A stretch of DNA of 64,000 bases, taken from positions 67,241,446-67,305,445 of the forward strand of contig NC_034438.1 of NCBI RefSeq assembly GCF_002078875.1. Reading direction: 5' to 3'. The notes beneath the pieces are model-generated. The model was not told the origin of the DNA, searched no databases, and saw nothing but the letters and a program-made list of their open reading frames with translations. The stretch's first letter is position 1, and each line of letters begins with the position of its first letter. The stretch is from Numida meleagris (Eukaryota; Chordata; Aves; Galliformes; Numididae). Made by a program: the position numbers and the translations under genes. Positions 25,103 through 36,972 of the stretch are shown in pieces.

Positions 25103-25668
25103 TCTACTAAGGGGAGAACATAGGTCTCCAGTTTCATTACTCCAACTCAGTTTCTTACCATACTCTCTAATTCAGACAGTGAGATTACCAATAAAATAAT
25201 AAGCCCTGGGATACCAAGACTCTTTCAGTTGCAACTTGAGACAACTTGAAATATTTTTCTTTTCATTGGACGTCTGTTTAAGAGAGCAGAATTTATGCAT
25301 GTGATAGTAATATAAGTCAAGCATAAGAAGAGTAGGGTAAATATGATACTGGGCATGAAATGGCAAAATCCTGCATCCCTCTTAATGCTGATAGAAATAT
25401 ACTTGTGAATGAAAAATGGCAATTTGAGTTTTGCGTGGGAATTTTTTTCCCAGTGGTGAAACCTTGCCAAAAATAACATTTTAATGGATATGTGCCATAC
25501 ATAAATGATAATCCTGTGGCAGAGCACGAACACCAAACATGGCAGGGGTCAGCTGTACAAGAATCCACTTTGCTCAACCATGGCAAATTTATGTCACAGC
25601 TCTTTTTAGTGGAGCAAGAGCTCATTCTAGAGCTCAGGATCAACATTTCTTCCAAAGAAGTTTTTTTA

Positions 25669-25673
<5 letters not shown>

Positions 25674-25699
<26 letters not shown>
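25674..25699 (+). repeat. (CT)n microsatellite
   Basis: About thirteen CT dinucleotides, visible directly. They sit in the middle of two shadow open frames. Confidence 0.95.
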
Positions 25700-26572
25700 A
25701 TTATTCCCTGAAGGTTTCATTAAATTATTTAAAGGTATATGCTTTTTGTTCGTGAATTACCTGTGTATGTTTTGCAGCTGAAATTGCCATAATAGCATAG
25801 TTACCTCAGTTTGGTTTCAGGGTAGATAAATTGGCGATTACCAGAAATTTCTAGAAGGGTAATTCACAAATTTATTCCTAGTTGACTTCAAGATTGATTA
25901 AGTGTTATTAAGTTAGTCTCCATCCAAGAAAAGCCAATGACAAGAATATTTTCCATTGAAATTGAAGGGAGGTGAGGAGGGTGGCCACTCTATGTAGGAA
26001 TTACAGTACTTTTGAAGAAAAGAAACATACTGAAGCCTGATGTCTCTGACTCTCCATTGTACTTCAAAAGACTGCTTAGAGATGAGAGTATAGCCCGTAC
26101 GAAACACGTATTGGCAAGGAATCTTTGTCTGGTCTTTGTGCAGTCACTAATGGCATGCATTTTTGTTGTTTGATCATTAGGCAACCACAAATTTCTACAT
26201 CCAGTACTACAGGAATCCTTCTCCTAATTATACTTCAGTCATACAGTAAGTCCAGTCATATTTCTTTCTATAAAAAAAGTGTGCCTATAGCCCCCCCTGT
26301 GATTGTAGCAGTGTTAATTTTTCCTTGTAACACTTTGTTTTATTCTGAACCAGGAAACCAATACTAGGGGAAAAAATCTCAGAAGAAATGTTGTTGCCTG
26401 AGAATGAGTGCAGTTTTTATTTGTCCTCCTCTTGCTATAGATTGATGTGTCAGATTCAGTCATGGGCCAGAACATTCACTACTCAGGTATAAAATTATCG
26501 TCACAAGACACACACTGACCGTTTTGGAACACTGTGCCACTGTAGAACCACAAATATATGCTACGGTGATAC

Positions 26573-26610
26573 ATTTGATGGGGATTATTGCCACTTGATG
26601 GGGATTATTG
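26573..26610 (+). repeat. short tandem duplication (ttgatggggattattg)
   Basis: The 16-base word ttgatggggattattg occurs twice within 38 bases, followed by ggctatgtccaga. The same word, followed again by ggctatgtccaga, appears once more near 28501-28542. This suggests an unnamed interspersed repeat or a segmental duplication rather than chance. Confidence 0.6.
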
Positions 26611-27300
26611 CTGTACAGGGCTATGTCCAGATTATTATCTAGTCCAACTCTGTCCAGATTATTAATTGCATGGTTGTAGAAAATGTTCAGAAATGAAGCA
26701 TTTGGGATCATACTTTCTGAGGGTTAAACACATTTCATTCAGCAGTGGTCAACACTGTGTGGAAGGAAGAACATGTGAGTCACTGTTATGTATAGAGAAA
26801 AGGACTGAGGGTATACTGGCTTTGATGTGTGATGCACATTCAAAACAAAGCTAGAAGGTATTTGAATTCACCATCTAAATGGCTTTGAGTTCAGCCACCA
26901 CAATGTGAAAAAAGCAAGTCAGGGGTGGTGGGCACTGTTAATGTACAGGTTAAAATCCTGTTGCTTCCTCCAGTATCTAAGTGTTATTTAGATACACTTA
27001 TATCAAACCTGGCAATGGGAACTACCTGCTTTTTGTTATTCTCACAGGCTTTCACTGAGTATGTAGATTCTGTGATGAAGTTCATACTTAGATATACCAA
27101 CTCTTCAGACTCTGAACTTTAAATTAAAGACTTCAGAACAGAGAGGGTGAGAATGGGGAAGTGCTGTGTACATCCAACTGCAGCCAGGATGTAAGGAGCC
27201 ACCAGGAACAGGGACTCAAACTAGTTTTAATGCAGCTGTCATAGGCAATGGAACTAAGCCATCAAACTGAGTATATAGTTCATGCAATATGGAGATAATG

Positions 27301-27532
27301 ATCACAGAATCATGGGCTCATAGAATTATTAAGGTTGGAAAAGACTTCTAAGATTACCAACTCCAATCACCAGCCCATCTCCGCCATGCCCACTAAAACA
27401 TGTCTCCAGCTGCCACATCTACAGGTTTCCTGAACACTTCCAGCGATGGTCACTCCACCGCTTCCCTGGGCAGCTTGTTCCAATGCCTCACCACTCTTTC
27501 TGGGAAGAATCTTTTCCTAATATCCAACCTAT
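27301..27532 (-). mobile_element. CR1 LINE, 3' UTR and ORF2 end (reverse)
   Basis: Starts with the reversed tail (atcacagaatcatgggctcatagaat), followed by aggttggaaaagac and the ctgggcagcttgttccaatgcc block, the reverse of the ORF2 C-terminus. It is 5'-truncated and diverged. Its subfamily resembles the fragment at 57.45 kb. Confidence 0.9.
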
Positions 27533-27799
27533 ATTGTGGTGTAAGGTAGAATAGATAATGGCCTTGCACAAGAGAAGATTTAAGACTGCGTCTTACATCT
27601 GAGATTTAAGCTCTGGGGACAGGCATATGATTATGAGAACAGAACTATTGAAAAACTAGGATCTGCAGATATTTTTCTCTTTCCTTTAATTACTAGTCAG
27701 TGTTGTGTAATGCATTCAATATGAATCAGCAGGATCCTCAATCTCTGTGGAATTCTTAGCTCCAGAAATTATTTTCCCATCACTTAGCATCCTTGTTTT

Positions 27800-28412
27800 C
27801 CTGAGAGGGGAGTCAGCAAAATTGCTACCTTAGACTTCCAGAGGTCAGTTGGACTGTTTAGGACATTAGTAGGTAGAGTCACCTGGGAGATGATTCTGAA
27901 GGGCAAAGAGATCCCAGAAGGCTTGACATGGCTCAAGAAGGAAATCTTAAAGGTGCAGAAATAGGATGTCCCCATGTGCTATAAGATGAACTGGAGGGGA
28001 AGAAGACTGACACACCTGAACAAGGAACTTTTACTGAGGTTCCAGGAAAAAAAAAAAAGAATTTACATTCTCTGGAAGAAGGGGGAGGGAAAAGTATAAA
28101 GATGTTGCTAGGATATGCAGAGGGAAAATTAGGAAATTGAAAGCCGAGCTAGAACTTAATCTGGCCACCACTGTAAAAGACAATAAAAAATGTTTTTACA
28201 AATACATTAACAATGAAAATTATGCCAAAGAGAATCTTCCATCTTTGCTGGAAGCAGTGGGAAGCAACAGCACCAAGGATGAGGAAAAGGCTGAAGTTTT
28301 CAATGCCTTCTTTTCTTCTGTCTTTAGTAGTCAGACCAGTTATCCTCAGGGTACTCGGCCTCCTGAGCTGGAAGACGTGGATGGGGAACAGAATAAAATC
28401 CCCATAATTCAC
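27800..28412 (+). mobile_element. CR1 LINE, internal ORF2 fragment
   Basis: This piece aligns with the part of the 10.2-kb element lying between its endonuclease and reverse-transcriptase domains (roughly 10655-11275 of this window). Shared blocks are gcaaaattgctacc, gaggttccagg, the lysine-rich linker and the cttcc-ttgctggaagcagtgg stretch. An A-rich run of 13 bases near 28050 and several stops break the frame. It lacks both the 5' end and the 3' end with tail. Because CR1 insertions normally keep the 3' end, that end was probably lost after insertion. Confidence 0.85.
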
Positions 28413-30226
28413 TAGTCAGTTACAAAATTAACATTGTGTGATGCACATTGACCAGTTTTTATCAATTTGTCATCATGAATATACTCTATTGTGGGCAGCT
28501 TGATGGGGATTATTGGTAATTCCTGTCCATGGCTATGTCCAGAGTATTCCCTGTTCATTATCTTGTAGTCATATTTATCTATTTCCATCAGTATATTGTT
28601 TAAATGAACTATTAGAACAGCATCTTCTACAACATTATTGTAACACTCCTGAAGAGGTTAGATTTTTTTTGTATGGTGAACTTCACATGAGGAAAAGAAA
28701 TCTGTTAAAATGTAAAAAAGAGATAGTAACACAAACAAGTAAAAACTGGCCAAGGATGTTAAAAAGAAATGATTTTTTTTTAAGGAAACGACTTTTCCTT
28801 GGTGTTTCATTTGGCTGGATATATTTTTGACTGTATTCTTTTTCTCAATTCTAAAAGGAGAAAACATAAATAACATTATTATCTCAACAGAAATTAAAAC
28901 CTCATAAGCAACTCACTATCCAGTGTTCCAATGAATGAAGCTGGTAAGACTCAGGAGTAAAGAGACAAAGGTCTGGTCTTCTACTAGTCTAGCAACTAGT
29001 ATCTGAAAGAGATATAGAGAAGATTTGGTAAGGGACAGCTTTATCTGATGCAGCAGTTTTGGACCTCCATTAAAAGCTTTTGATGACTTACTGGGTTAAA
29101 TGCTAAATCTTTGTCCAGTGTACCTTTTTTATCCCTATTTTCTTAAGGAAAATTTCAGCAGTGCTTCTTAAACAAACTTGGGTACCTAGGTTTTATCAGC
29201 AATAATGCAAACAATAACACATCTTCCATTAATGAACCAGACAAATTTTAATACCTAGGATAACTAAACTGTGAGCTGCAGCAACTACCAAGAACCAGTG
29301 AACTGGCACAGATTGCAGAATGTCCAGTCAGTATAAAAGCAGAGAAAACACAAAGTTAGCTAAAACTATTCATTAAAAGTAGGGGTTTTTTCATACACAT
29401 ACTTTATTCTCATTCAAAACAGATGGAATTCTGCTGCTGCCACAGCAAACATGAGACTAAATAAAGGAGCTTTCCCAGCTCATTGGTGTGTGGCATAAAA
29501 TAATGTGAAATAGATTTTTTCTGTTTTGAAACAGTTGCTTTTTCTGCAGCAATGCTGAGCATCAGAGAAACCTGCAAGTAAAAACCAAGTACAGCATCCA
29601 TCATGTCTGAAATTTCTTTCATTTCATGACATCTATTTGTCATTTTCTACAAAGTCTTGTTGAAGAAATGCATGTAAATATTGTCTTCTTCCCCTCTGTA
29701 CTGCACTGCTTAAATGCAGTTAAAGAACTGGAAAACTGATATTGATAAAACTGGCTCCAGTTATCTACAGGGCATACAGATTTGAACTGGTCAGTGATTC
29801 GTGCTTAATCTGATTAAAGTTCAATCAGCCATGGTTTCTACCTCTTCCTCTTTCCTCCTCTACCCCAAATATTCAAAGGATGATAGCCTATTACTGTCAG
29901 TTTACCAGAGATGGATGCTGCAGGATGTTTCTCAGAGTTAGAAAAATGGTTAAAAATACTGTGTATATGGTCACGTAATACATAACAAAAGAAGGCAGAA
30001 GGCTTTACTAACATTGAAATGCAAGATAAAAAATAACATTCACATTTTTTTTTAGATATTAACCACTGAAGGTTCATCATGAATAGTGAATTGCAGTCTT
30101 TATTCTATAGGCTAAAAAATACTTCTGAAAAATCTCACAAGTTGTGCATGAATTCAGTGAAGAATTCCACAATATGTTCTGGGAAATGAATAAGGGGAAA
30201 AAATGACCAAATCTTTTTACGATATG
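28413..30226. other. no gene recognised
   Basis: AT-rich sequence. The first 200 bases share short words with 26.5-26.7 kb. No open frame has family resemblance. Confidence 0.5.
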
Positions 30227-30736
30227 TGTCAACGGTTTACGGGCGTTCGGCCCAGTTCCGTGACAAAGGGGACGGGGGACCCACGGGCCCACACCTCGGG
30301 AAAAGGTAAAAGGGGAAAAGGGTAAGGAGATGGCCCTGAGAGCAAAGAACAGTGGCAACAATCTGAGGAGAAACAAACTAATTTACTAAATAAGATATCG
30401 GAATGCAAAACAACACACTATAATACAATATAATTACAATTTAAGCTGAGAGAATGTCCCAAAATCAAGGTAGGCCTTACTCTACTACTGACGATAAGAC
30501 GGCTGGAGAGCGAGGTGCTGCCAAGACGAGAGACGGGCGGAAAAGAGACGAGGTCCCATGATCTGCAAGTTTTTATACTGCGAGCTTTTATCTTTTCCCT
30601 CCGGCTGGAAAATGGTAACAGAGGAGAAAAGTACTGTGGGGAATGTAGTAGTCCTTCTCTTCTGAGAACCAGGTACATTCACTACATGATGTTATGATGT
30701 GGAATACCAACAACTGAAAATCACAAAACCATGACA
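30227..30736 (-). mobile_element. solo LTR of an ERVL-type endogenous retrovirus (reverse)
   Basis: On the minus strand the element starts TGTCATGG at 30736 and ends CCGTTGACA at 30227. It is flanked by a perfect 5-bp duplication ATATG (30222-30226 and 30737-30741). The first 55 or so bases, a central block (tatttagtaaatta through cagattgttgcc) and the last 100 bases match the 16.6-kb LTR. The stretch between the 5' block and the central block does not match. A TATA box lies in this unique part. No internal retroviral genes adjoin, so this is a solo LTR. Confidence 0.9.
30571..30577 (-). promoter_or_regulatory. TATA box of the 30.2-kb LTR
   Basis: The minus strand reads gcagtataaaaacttgcag, a good TATA box about 165 bases inside the LTR 5' end. 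In LTRs this position marks the U3/R transition. Activity today is unknown. Confidence 0.6.
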
Positions 30737-31534
30737 ATATGTAAGACAAACATTTAATGGAATAATGAAAGCACCACAGTAGCTGTTTTTATATGTCTGA
30801 AGGTGAACTGCATTTGTATTTAAAAATCAATTTCTAGCCCTATCTCAATTTTTAAAAGCACATTACTTTTATAGTGAAGAGCACAAACACTGAATAAACT
30901 AATAAGAACCTCTCAAGAAAGCTAATCAGTAAATAATATAAATTCTGTGGAATTATAAAAGGGATGTTTTTTATGGTACTGTAATTGAAAGCAAGTGGGT
31001 GTTTGATAACATTGTTTTTCAACGTTTATTGATAGTATGAGTCACCTTTTCAGTCATGATTTAACCCCTGTCAGAGTTACAGTCATTCTTGAAGGAAATA
31101 CAAGGAAATGCAGCATTCTGAATTTGACGGCCAAGCTGTGTATATTTCATGTATTCTTCCTACTTTATCTTGTCAAACCACTTAAAACTTCAGAGGAAAA
31201 AAAACTGAATTGTCATCACTTCAAGTCAAAGTTATTACTTTTGCTTCCGTTGTTGTTAAACTTGTACCTGTTTCTCTTGGCTACTTGTTTTCATCCATTA
31301 ATATTTTTTTTCATTTTGAAACAGCAAATGTGCTTGCACCATATTCTTTAGTAGATGGGAAAGGGCACTGAAGAAAGGTAAATCATTTCCAGAATGATTT
31401 AACCCAGTTGTCCTCAGCTTTCAGTGGATAATTTTCTTAAGAACTCACAAGAATACCTCAGAGTTACCTTGTAATTGAGGCAAGGAAGTGGAAAGTGACG
31501 TCACTTCAGCAGTAGAGCATATTTGGAGATGTTA
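30737..31534. other. no recognisable feature
   Basis: AT-rich sequence. No supported gene or repeat. Confidence 0.5.
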
Positions 31535-31790
31535 GCTGAAGGATTGGGAGCTCAGTTGGTGTTTTCCTTGATCCCTTCAGCAGCAGGGAAAAATACTGAG
31601 AGGAGCAGAAAAACCCATCTGATCAACACGTGGTTAAGAAATTGGTGCCATCAAAGCATTTTATTTTTTTTTTTTTTCATGGAGCAGCTTATTCAGCACT
31701 AAGCCTGCTGGTAAATGATGGGGTCCACCTGTCTCCTCAGTGGAGAGGCGAGGTTCCTGAGGTTCCAGGAAAAAAAAAGTAAGAAGAAGA
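31535..31790 (+). mobile_element. CR1 LINE ORF1 remnant (esterase domain C-terminus)
   Basis: The translation matches the C-terminal part of the CR1 ORF1 esterase (SGNH-hydrolase fold): an L-G-A-Q-L-V-F-S-type strand from 31544, then a N-T-W-L-R-x-W-C helix near 31625, and D-G-V-H-L at 31717-31731. The last contains the conserved D and H of the catalytic set. A poly-T run near 31664-31678 shifts the frame between these parts. From about 31752 the sequence looks like the ttcctgaggctccagg block of ORF2, which suggests an internal deletion. It is the only ORF1 material in the window, and the copy is long dead. Confidence 0.75.
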
Positions 31791-32958
31791 AAAAGTGGGC
31801 AGGCACTAAATGATGTCTTCCTACCTACTAAAGGGAACAGTGTTGTAACTGCAACAGATATTCGCAAAACATCTCTGTCAGAGACTTCACATGCTTGGCA
31901 GCTGAGTTTTATAAAGTAGCCCAAGAAAAGCATGCTAGAAGAAAGTCCTTACAAGAAAAATTTCCTTTGAGAGAGGTTAAGAAGAATCCAGAAGTCACTG
32001 TCCAGGTGTCATACGGCATGTTAGAAAAATGAAAACAAAGTCCCCAGAATTAAATGGGTTATTTCAGCCAATGCAAATCCACTGATTTTGAACGAGTTAT
32101 GCCCATTTGTACCACTTTGTACGGGTTAAAAAATTGTGTCATGCAAATACAGATGAAATGCAAATACACAAGTGGAACTCAAGCAGTGGTAAACGCAGCT
32201 TAGGATATCTGATGGTGTTATTTCACTTTATGCCTTTTTAATTAAATATGGGAGAAATTACTAACTAGAATGCCATAAAATGAGCTGACTCTTGTACCCA
32301 TAAATGTGTTATTTGAGGATGCTTTTTCATGGAAAGTGTCGTACTGCCTTTGATTATTAATATATACGAATATATATACTCATGTATATATACCTGCCTC
32401 CACCAGGTAAAGCATTCTGTTGCATCTTTCCAATGAAGATAAAAAAAGATCAGTATTGAGTCTGCAGGTCTCAATGCATTGAAGACGAACCCAGTTTTAT
32501 GTACAGTTTTATATTAACTGCTAATCCCATCCTTTTCTCCATTTTCAGGCTGCATTTTTGTAACAGCTGTTGTATCAGACAGCTTGACAGACTAATTTGA
32601 AAATCTCTGGACCTAAAAAACACATCTACATTTCAGTTAAATATCCATTCTTACATCTAAGGAATGTAGCAGAGATGTCTGTATTTGGGACAGCTCAGAC
32701 ACAATATATCGCACATGATTTCCTCACCATTCTTTTTCTAAATTCCTCCCATAAGAAGGAGAAATCATTTACACTGAAATTGTGGTAATGTATTGCAAAG
32801 CAAGTTAGCTCTCCAGGGATGAAAATGCTATTGATATTCAATTCATATATCCTCGACCATATAGGCTAGGCTTTTTATCAGTTGAAAAAAGGAAGGGAAT
32901 TAGAGGAAATTTACTGACTGGTCTTCTTCTTTCCCGAAACACCCACATACACTCAAAT
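31791..32958. other. no gene recognised
   Basis: AT-rich sequence with a TA-rich patch near 32.36 kb. Nothing else recognised. Confidence 0.5.
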
Positions 32959-33013
32959 GGAAGGAGGGAAGGAGGGAGGGAAGGAGGGAAAGAAGGAGAG
33001 AGGGAGGGAGGGA
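32959..33013 (+). repeat. purine microsatellite (GGAA/GGGA)n
   Basis: Imperfect GGAAGGA/GGGA repeats, all purine on this strand, running into the gap. Confidence 0.95.
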
Positions 33014-33398
33014 NNNNNNNNNNNNNNNNNNNNNNNNNNNNNNNNNNNNNNNNNNNNNNNNNNNNNNNNNNNNNNNNNNNNNNNNNNNNNNNNNNNNNNN
33101 NNNNNNNNNNNNNNNNNNNNNNNNNNNNNNNNNNNNNNNNNNNNNNNNNNNNNNNNNNNNNNNNNNNNNNNNNNNNNNNNNNNNNNNNNNNNNNNNNNNN
33201 NNNNNNNNNNNNNNNNNNNNNNNNNNNNNNNNNNNNNNNNNNNNNNNNNNNNNNNNNNNNNNNNNNNNNNNNNNNNNNNNNNNNNNNNNNNNNNNNNNNN
33301 NNNNNNNNNNNNNNNNNNNNNNNNNNNNNNNNNNNNNNNNNNNNNNNNNNNNNNNNNNNNNNNNNNNNNNNNNNNNNNNNNNNNNNNNNNNNNNNNNN
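33014..33398. other. assembly gap (385 N)
   Basis: 385 ambiguous bases. The non-round length suggests a gap with an estimated size. Both sides are purine repeats with different units, so the missing part is probably a longer compound array. Confidence 1.
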
Positions 33399-33441
33399 GG
33401 AGAGGAGAGGAGAGGAGAGGAGAGGAGAGGAGAGGAGAGGA
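33399..33441 (+). repeat. (GGAGA)n microsatellite
   Basis: About eight perfect GGAGA units immediately after the gap. Confidence 0.97.
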
Positions 33442-36076
33442 AGAAATGTTGCGTGGTTTGAAACTAGAAGACGAAAGAAAAAGAGATTCAGTACCTTCAG
33501 GTGGTAAAGTGCAAGATGTAGCTTGCTGAAAGAAGTTCAGAATAAAGCCAATACTACATTTGTTGTAATTCAAAACTATATCATGATCTATTTTTTGGTG
33601 GTGGTGGTGGTTTTTGTTCTAATTCAACTACTGAAATTACTGAGGGACATTTTCTCTCCGTCTTTCCCTCCCTCCATGAAAGCTTGCAACGTGAATTCCT
33701 GATGAAGTCATCTGGGCACCTTCTAATCTAATAAAAAGATGTAACACAAAGCTAGTAAATACATGCTTTTGTGCCTGACACATGTCATGACACTGAAGTA
33801 AATAGATTTAAAGCTCTAGCACTACGGACAATAAGATTAGAAAGCCATTAGTATCCGTGAGCATTACAGCACTGGGCACCAAAAAGCTGTTATGGAGAAA
33901 TTTCTTGAACAGATAAAAACATATTGATATCATCCTTCTTCCATATTCAGTAAAACATTTTATTTTGAGCCCTGTTGCTTCTATGCTATATCTTTGTCTA
34001 ACAAAAGCAATAATGGAAAACTTTCCAGATTTCTGCTTTCTTCAAGGAACAATAAGGACAAAGAAACTCCTCTACTTCAGTGGCACCGTATAACTGCTGT
34101 AATGCAGTTCAGTTTTAAACAAACAAGTACCATTATTAACCAAAGCTCCTTTTTAGCTAGTAGTCATTTGTCTCCCTTCCCTCACTATTCTTATCTTTTC
34201 CTGTCTTTCAAAGATCTGAGTGTGGTGCCTGATAGTACTATTTCATTAACGGAAGAGAAGGTGCAAGTGTAATTCTAAACTGGTGTCAAGTAATCTCACT
34301 TTGCTGAGGTGAGATGTCTGAATGTATTGTAGGTAGAAATCAAGCCCAGTTGTGAGAAGAGAAAAAATGTAGAAAGACATGATGCTGTATAATTGTTCAT
34401 GTTCATAACCCTTTACAAGAACACCTATTTGTCAGTATTGCCAACAGCCACAAGAAGAGTTCAGGGAATAGTTCTCCGGGAGCACAGTACTAAGTGCAAA
34501 CTATTTTGCCTCTAATACTAACAGTTCAAATGTTTTTTCAGATATCTCTGATATAACAGAGGAATTATCCAGACCAAAAAGTATTGTCCACTTGCACTAC
34601 TGAAAACTGCTGGTTTACCTTCCACCCAGCATCAGATATTGTGAGAGGCTGTAACAAGGAACACAGTCTGTTTTTAGCCAAGCAGTAAAGCAGTAGGAAT
34701 GTGTGTGTCTCGGTGGTATCTGCAATCACTGTCTACGTAAGTGAATTATTAGAAAGGCACAAAAGTACAATTGTCTTTTCTTCCCATATAAAAGGCATAA
34801 GCATTAAAAGTAATCCAGAAGGTCTTTGCAGAATACAGTGTGGTGCTATGCAGAAGTCAGCTGTACTTATCTTATTTCTGTGCTACTACAGGGCTGTCAT
34901 CAGGTATGACCAGCCCCTATGTTCTCACACATATTTGAAAATTATCAAAACATTTATTTCATATTAATTTCCAGCACTTCCATGCTATTACCCTTGGAAA
35001 AACTGCAATATTGGACATACTGTACTTTGTGTCAGCACCTTATGCAGCAGGAGATGCAATGAAAAGCTTTAAAATTACAAATTTATAAAGCAATACATCT
35101 TAACTTGTATGGCTTTGCAAAACTGCGAACAAAGCAGAGACATAAAATGCTAAATACTATGTAGATACCATGAAGTATTCATTTTTGAATAAAAGAATTT
35201 ACTCCATTGGTGAGTCTTAATTGAATTGAACATTTTTGGAAGACTCCTCATAGATGTCTTCTGGGACTCCATTATACCAAATTACTCATTTTTAGTACTG
35301 ACAGAGGGCTGCAATCTAACTAAACTATCTGTTCCATAATATGTACAAGTTGTAAAGAGCAGCTTAATTTCATTTACAATAATTAAAATAGATAGTATGC
35401 TTTCAAAGTGTATTATGTTTACAGTACATTTTTAGGTTTTATATATATAACTGGTGCAAATCAGAGGCATTCATTGGATTAAGAGGATTCACTCTGCATT
35501 TATATTTGTGTATTTGTGTACAAGAGAATGGACTCAATCCAAGCAAGAAAGTTACGTCATTTAAAAGAAATGTTTGTCTGTATCAATGACAAACTGTTAA
35601 ACTTTGCAAGAGCATTTTTTTCTTTTCATTATCAAGACAAGTTCAGATCTTGCAAATAATTTTGTGGAGTCATTTTCTACGTGAATGATATAAATGAGAA
35701 CTTTATTTAAGCTTGCAGTGATGCCTGAGATGTTCAATTTTAAATACATTTAGCTTTGCTATTCCATTTATTTTCCTTCAAAATAACTCTCTTTGCTTTG
35801 CATCAAAGATGCTGATGGAGTCCCTTTTTTTTTTTTTCCATGAGCCCTGAGGAGTTCCTCTGGCCTTGTGAATTGTGCTGCCTCAGTGTATGGGGAAGAA
35901 TTGAACTTGGCTACTCTTGGCTGTGGATTTAAAAGGAGGTGGATACATTCACAGCTTTTGCAAGCAATGATAGCATCTTCATGACTCATGACTCGTAATG
36001 TACTGTGCCCTACTGACTTTCTCTTCTCAAACTTTCCATCACTTTATTTGTTTAAAAATAAAACATTGAAGTTGAA
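33442..36076. other. no gene recognised
   Basis: AT-rich sequence with a (GGT)n tract near 33597-33611. No open frame with a recognisable domain. Confidence 0.5.
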
Positions 36077-36140
36077 GGGCGTATTAGTGCAATCAGTAAC
36101 GCATGCAGGAGACAAGACAGCCTGAGTTCAGGCATCAGAG
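36077..36140 (+). repeat. possible tRNA-derived SINE fragment
   Basis: The segment has a tRNA-like internal promoter layout: an A-box-like ttagtgcaatcagtaacgc at 36083-36102 and a B-box-like gcctgagttcaggc at 36120-36133, separated by a plausible distance. The 5' and 3' ends do not pair into an acceptor stem, so it is not a tRNA gene. It could be a MIR/CORE-SINE-like head or a tRNA pseudogene. Confidence 0.3.
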
Positions 36141-36267
36141 GTGATCACTTGAGGCTGCAGATTCTGGGAAAAATTCCTGTAATACTCAGTCACAATTATA
36201 TAAGAAAACACAGTAGTCAGTAAAGGTGTCTACTAATCCTGCAGATGTAATCATATCTCAGAGAGAA

Positions 36268-36972
36268 TTCATAGAATCATAGAATCATAGGATGATTCTG
36301 ATCATCCTATTGGATAACCCATCCACTTGGATTGGAAGGGGCCTTTAAGATCACCTAGTTCCAACCCCTTGCTATAGGCAGGGTCTCCTCCCTCTAGGCC
36401 AGGTTGCTCACAGCCCCATCCAGCCTGGCCTTGAACACTTCCAGGGAGGGGGCATCCACAACCTCACTGGACAACCTGTTCCAGTGTCTCACCACCCTCA
36501 CAGTAAAGAATTTCTTCCTAATATCTTGTCTAAATCGACCCTCTTCCAGTTTAAAGCCATTTCCCCTTCGCCTGTCGCTACACATCCTTATAAAAAGTCC
36601 CTTCCCAGCTTTTCTGTGGGCCCCTTTCAGGTACTGGAAGGCTGCTATAAGGTCTCATCAGAGCCTTTTCTTCTCCTGGATGAACAGCCCCAGTTCTCTC
36701 AGCCTGTCCCCATAGGGAAGGTGTTCCTGCCCTTTGGTCATCTTTGTGGCCCTCCTCCAAACCTGCTCCGACAGCTCCATGTCCTTCTTATGTCAAAGCT
36801 CCAGAACTGGATGCAGTACTCCAGGTGGGGTCTCACAAGAGCAGAACAGAGAGGCAGAATCTTCTCCCTCATCCTGCTGGTCACGCTTCTCTTGATGCAA
36901 CCCAGGATACAGTTGGCCTTCTGGGCTGCAAGCGCACATTGCCAGCTTGTGTTGAATCTTTCGTCAGCTGAC
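36268..36972 (-). mobile_element. CR1 LINE, ORF2 C-terminus and 3' UTR (reverse)
   Basis: Starts with the reversed tail, then the ttggaaggggcctttaagatcacctagttcc and cccttgctataggcaggg blocks. The reverse of the ORF2 C-terminal region follows, with translated blocks such as [11 protein letters not shown]. The 5' truncation is near 36972. Between the tail and the ttggaagg block there is an extra insert of about 30 bases containing an 8-bp inverted repeat (taggatga / tcatccta, 36288-36309). The protein frame is interrupted in several places. Confidence 0.93.

Larger units (their letters stand above)
25103..27300. other. no gene recognised
   Basis: AT-rich sequence with a CT tract and a short direct duplication listed separately. 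No supported coding region. Confidence 0.5.

Noticed and set aside
32953..33573. 206-codon minus-strand and 190-codon plus-strand frames
   Set aside because: Mostly ambiguous residues across the gap plus microsatellite translation.
36077..36140. Functional tRNA gene
   Set aside because: A- and B-box-like words exist, but the ends do not pair into an acceptor stem and no anticodon arm can be drawn convincingly.
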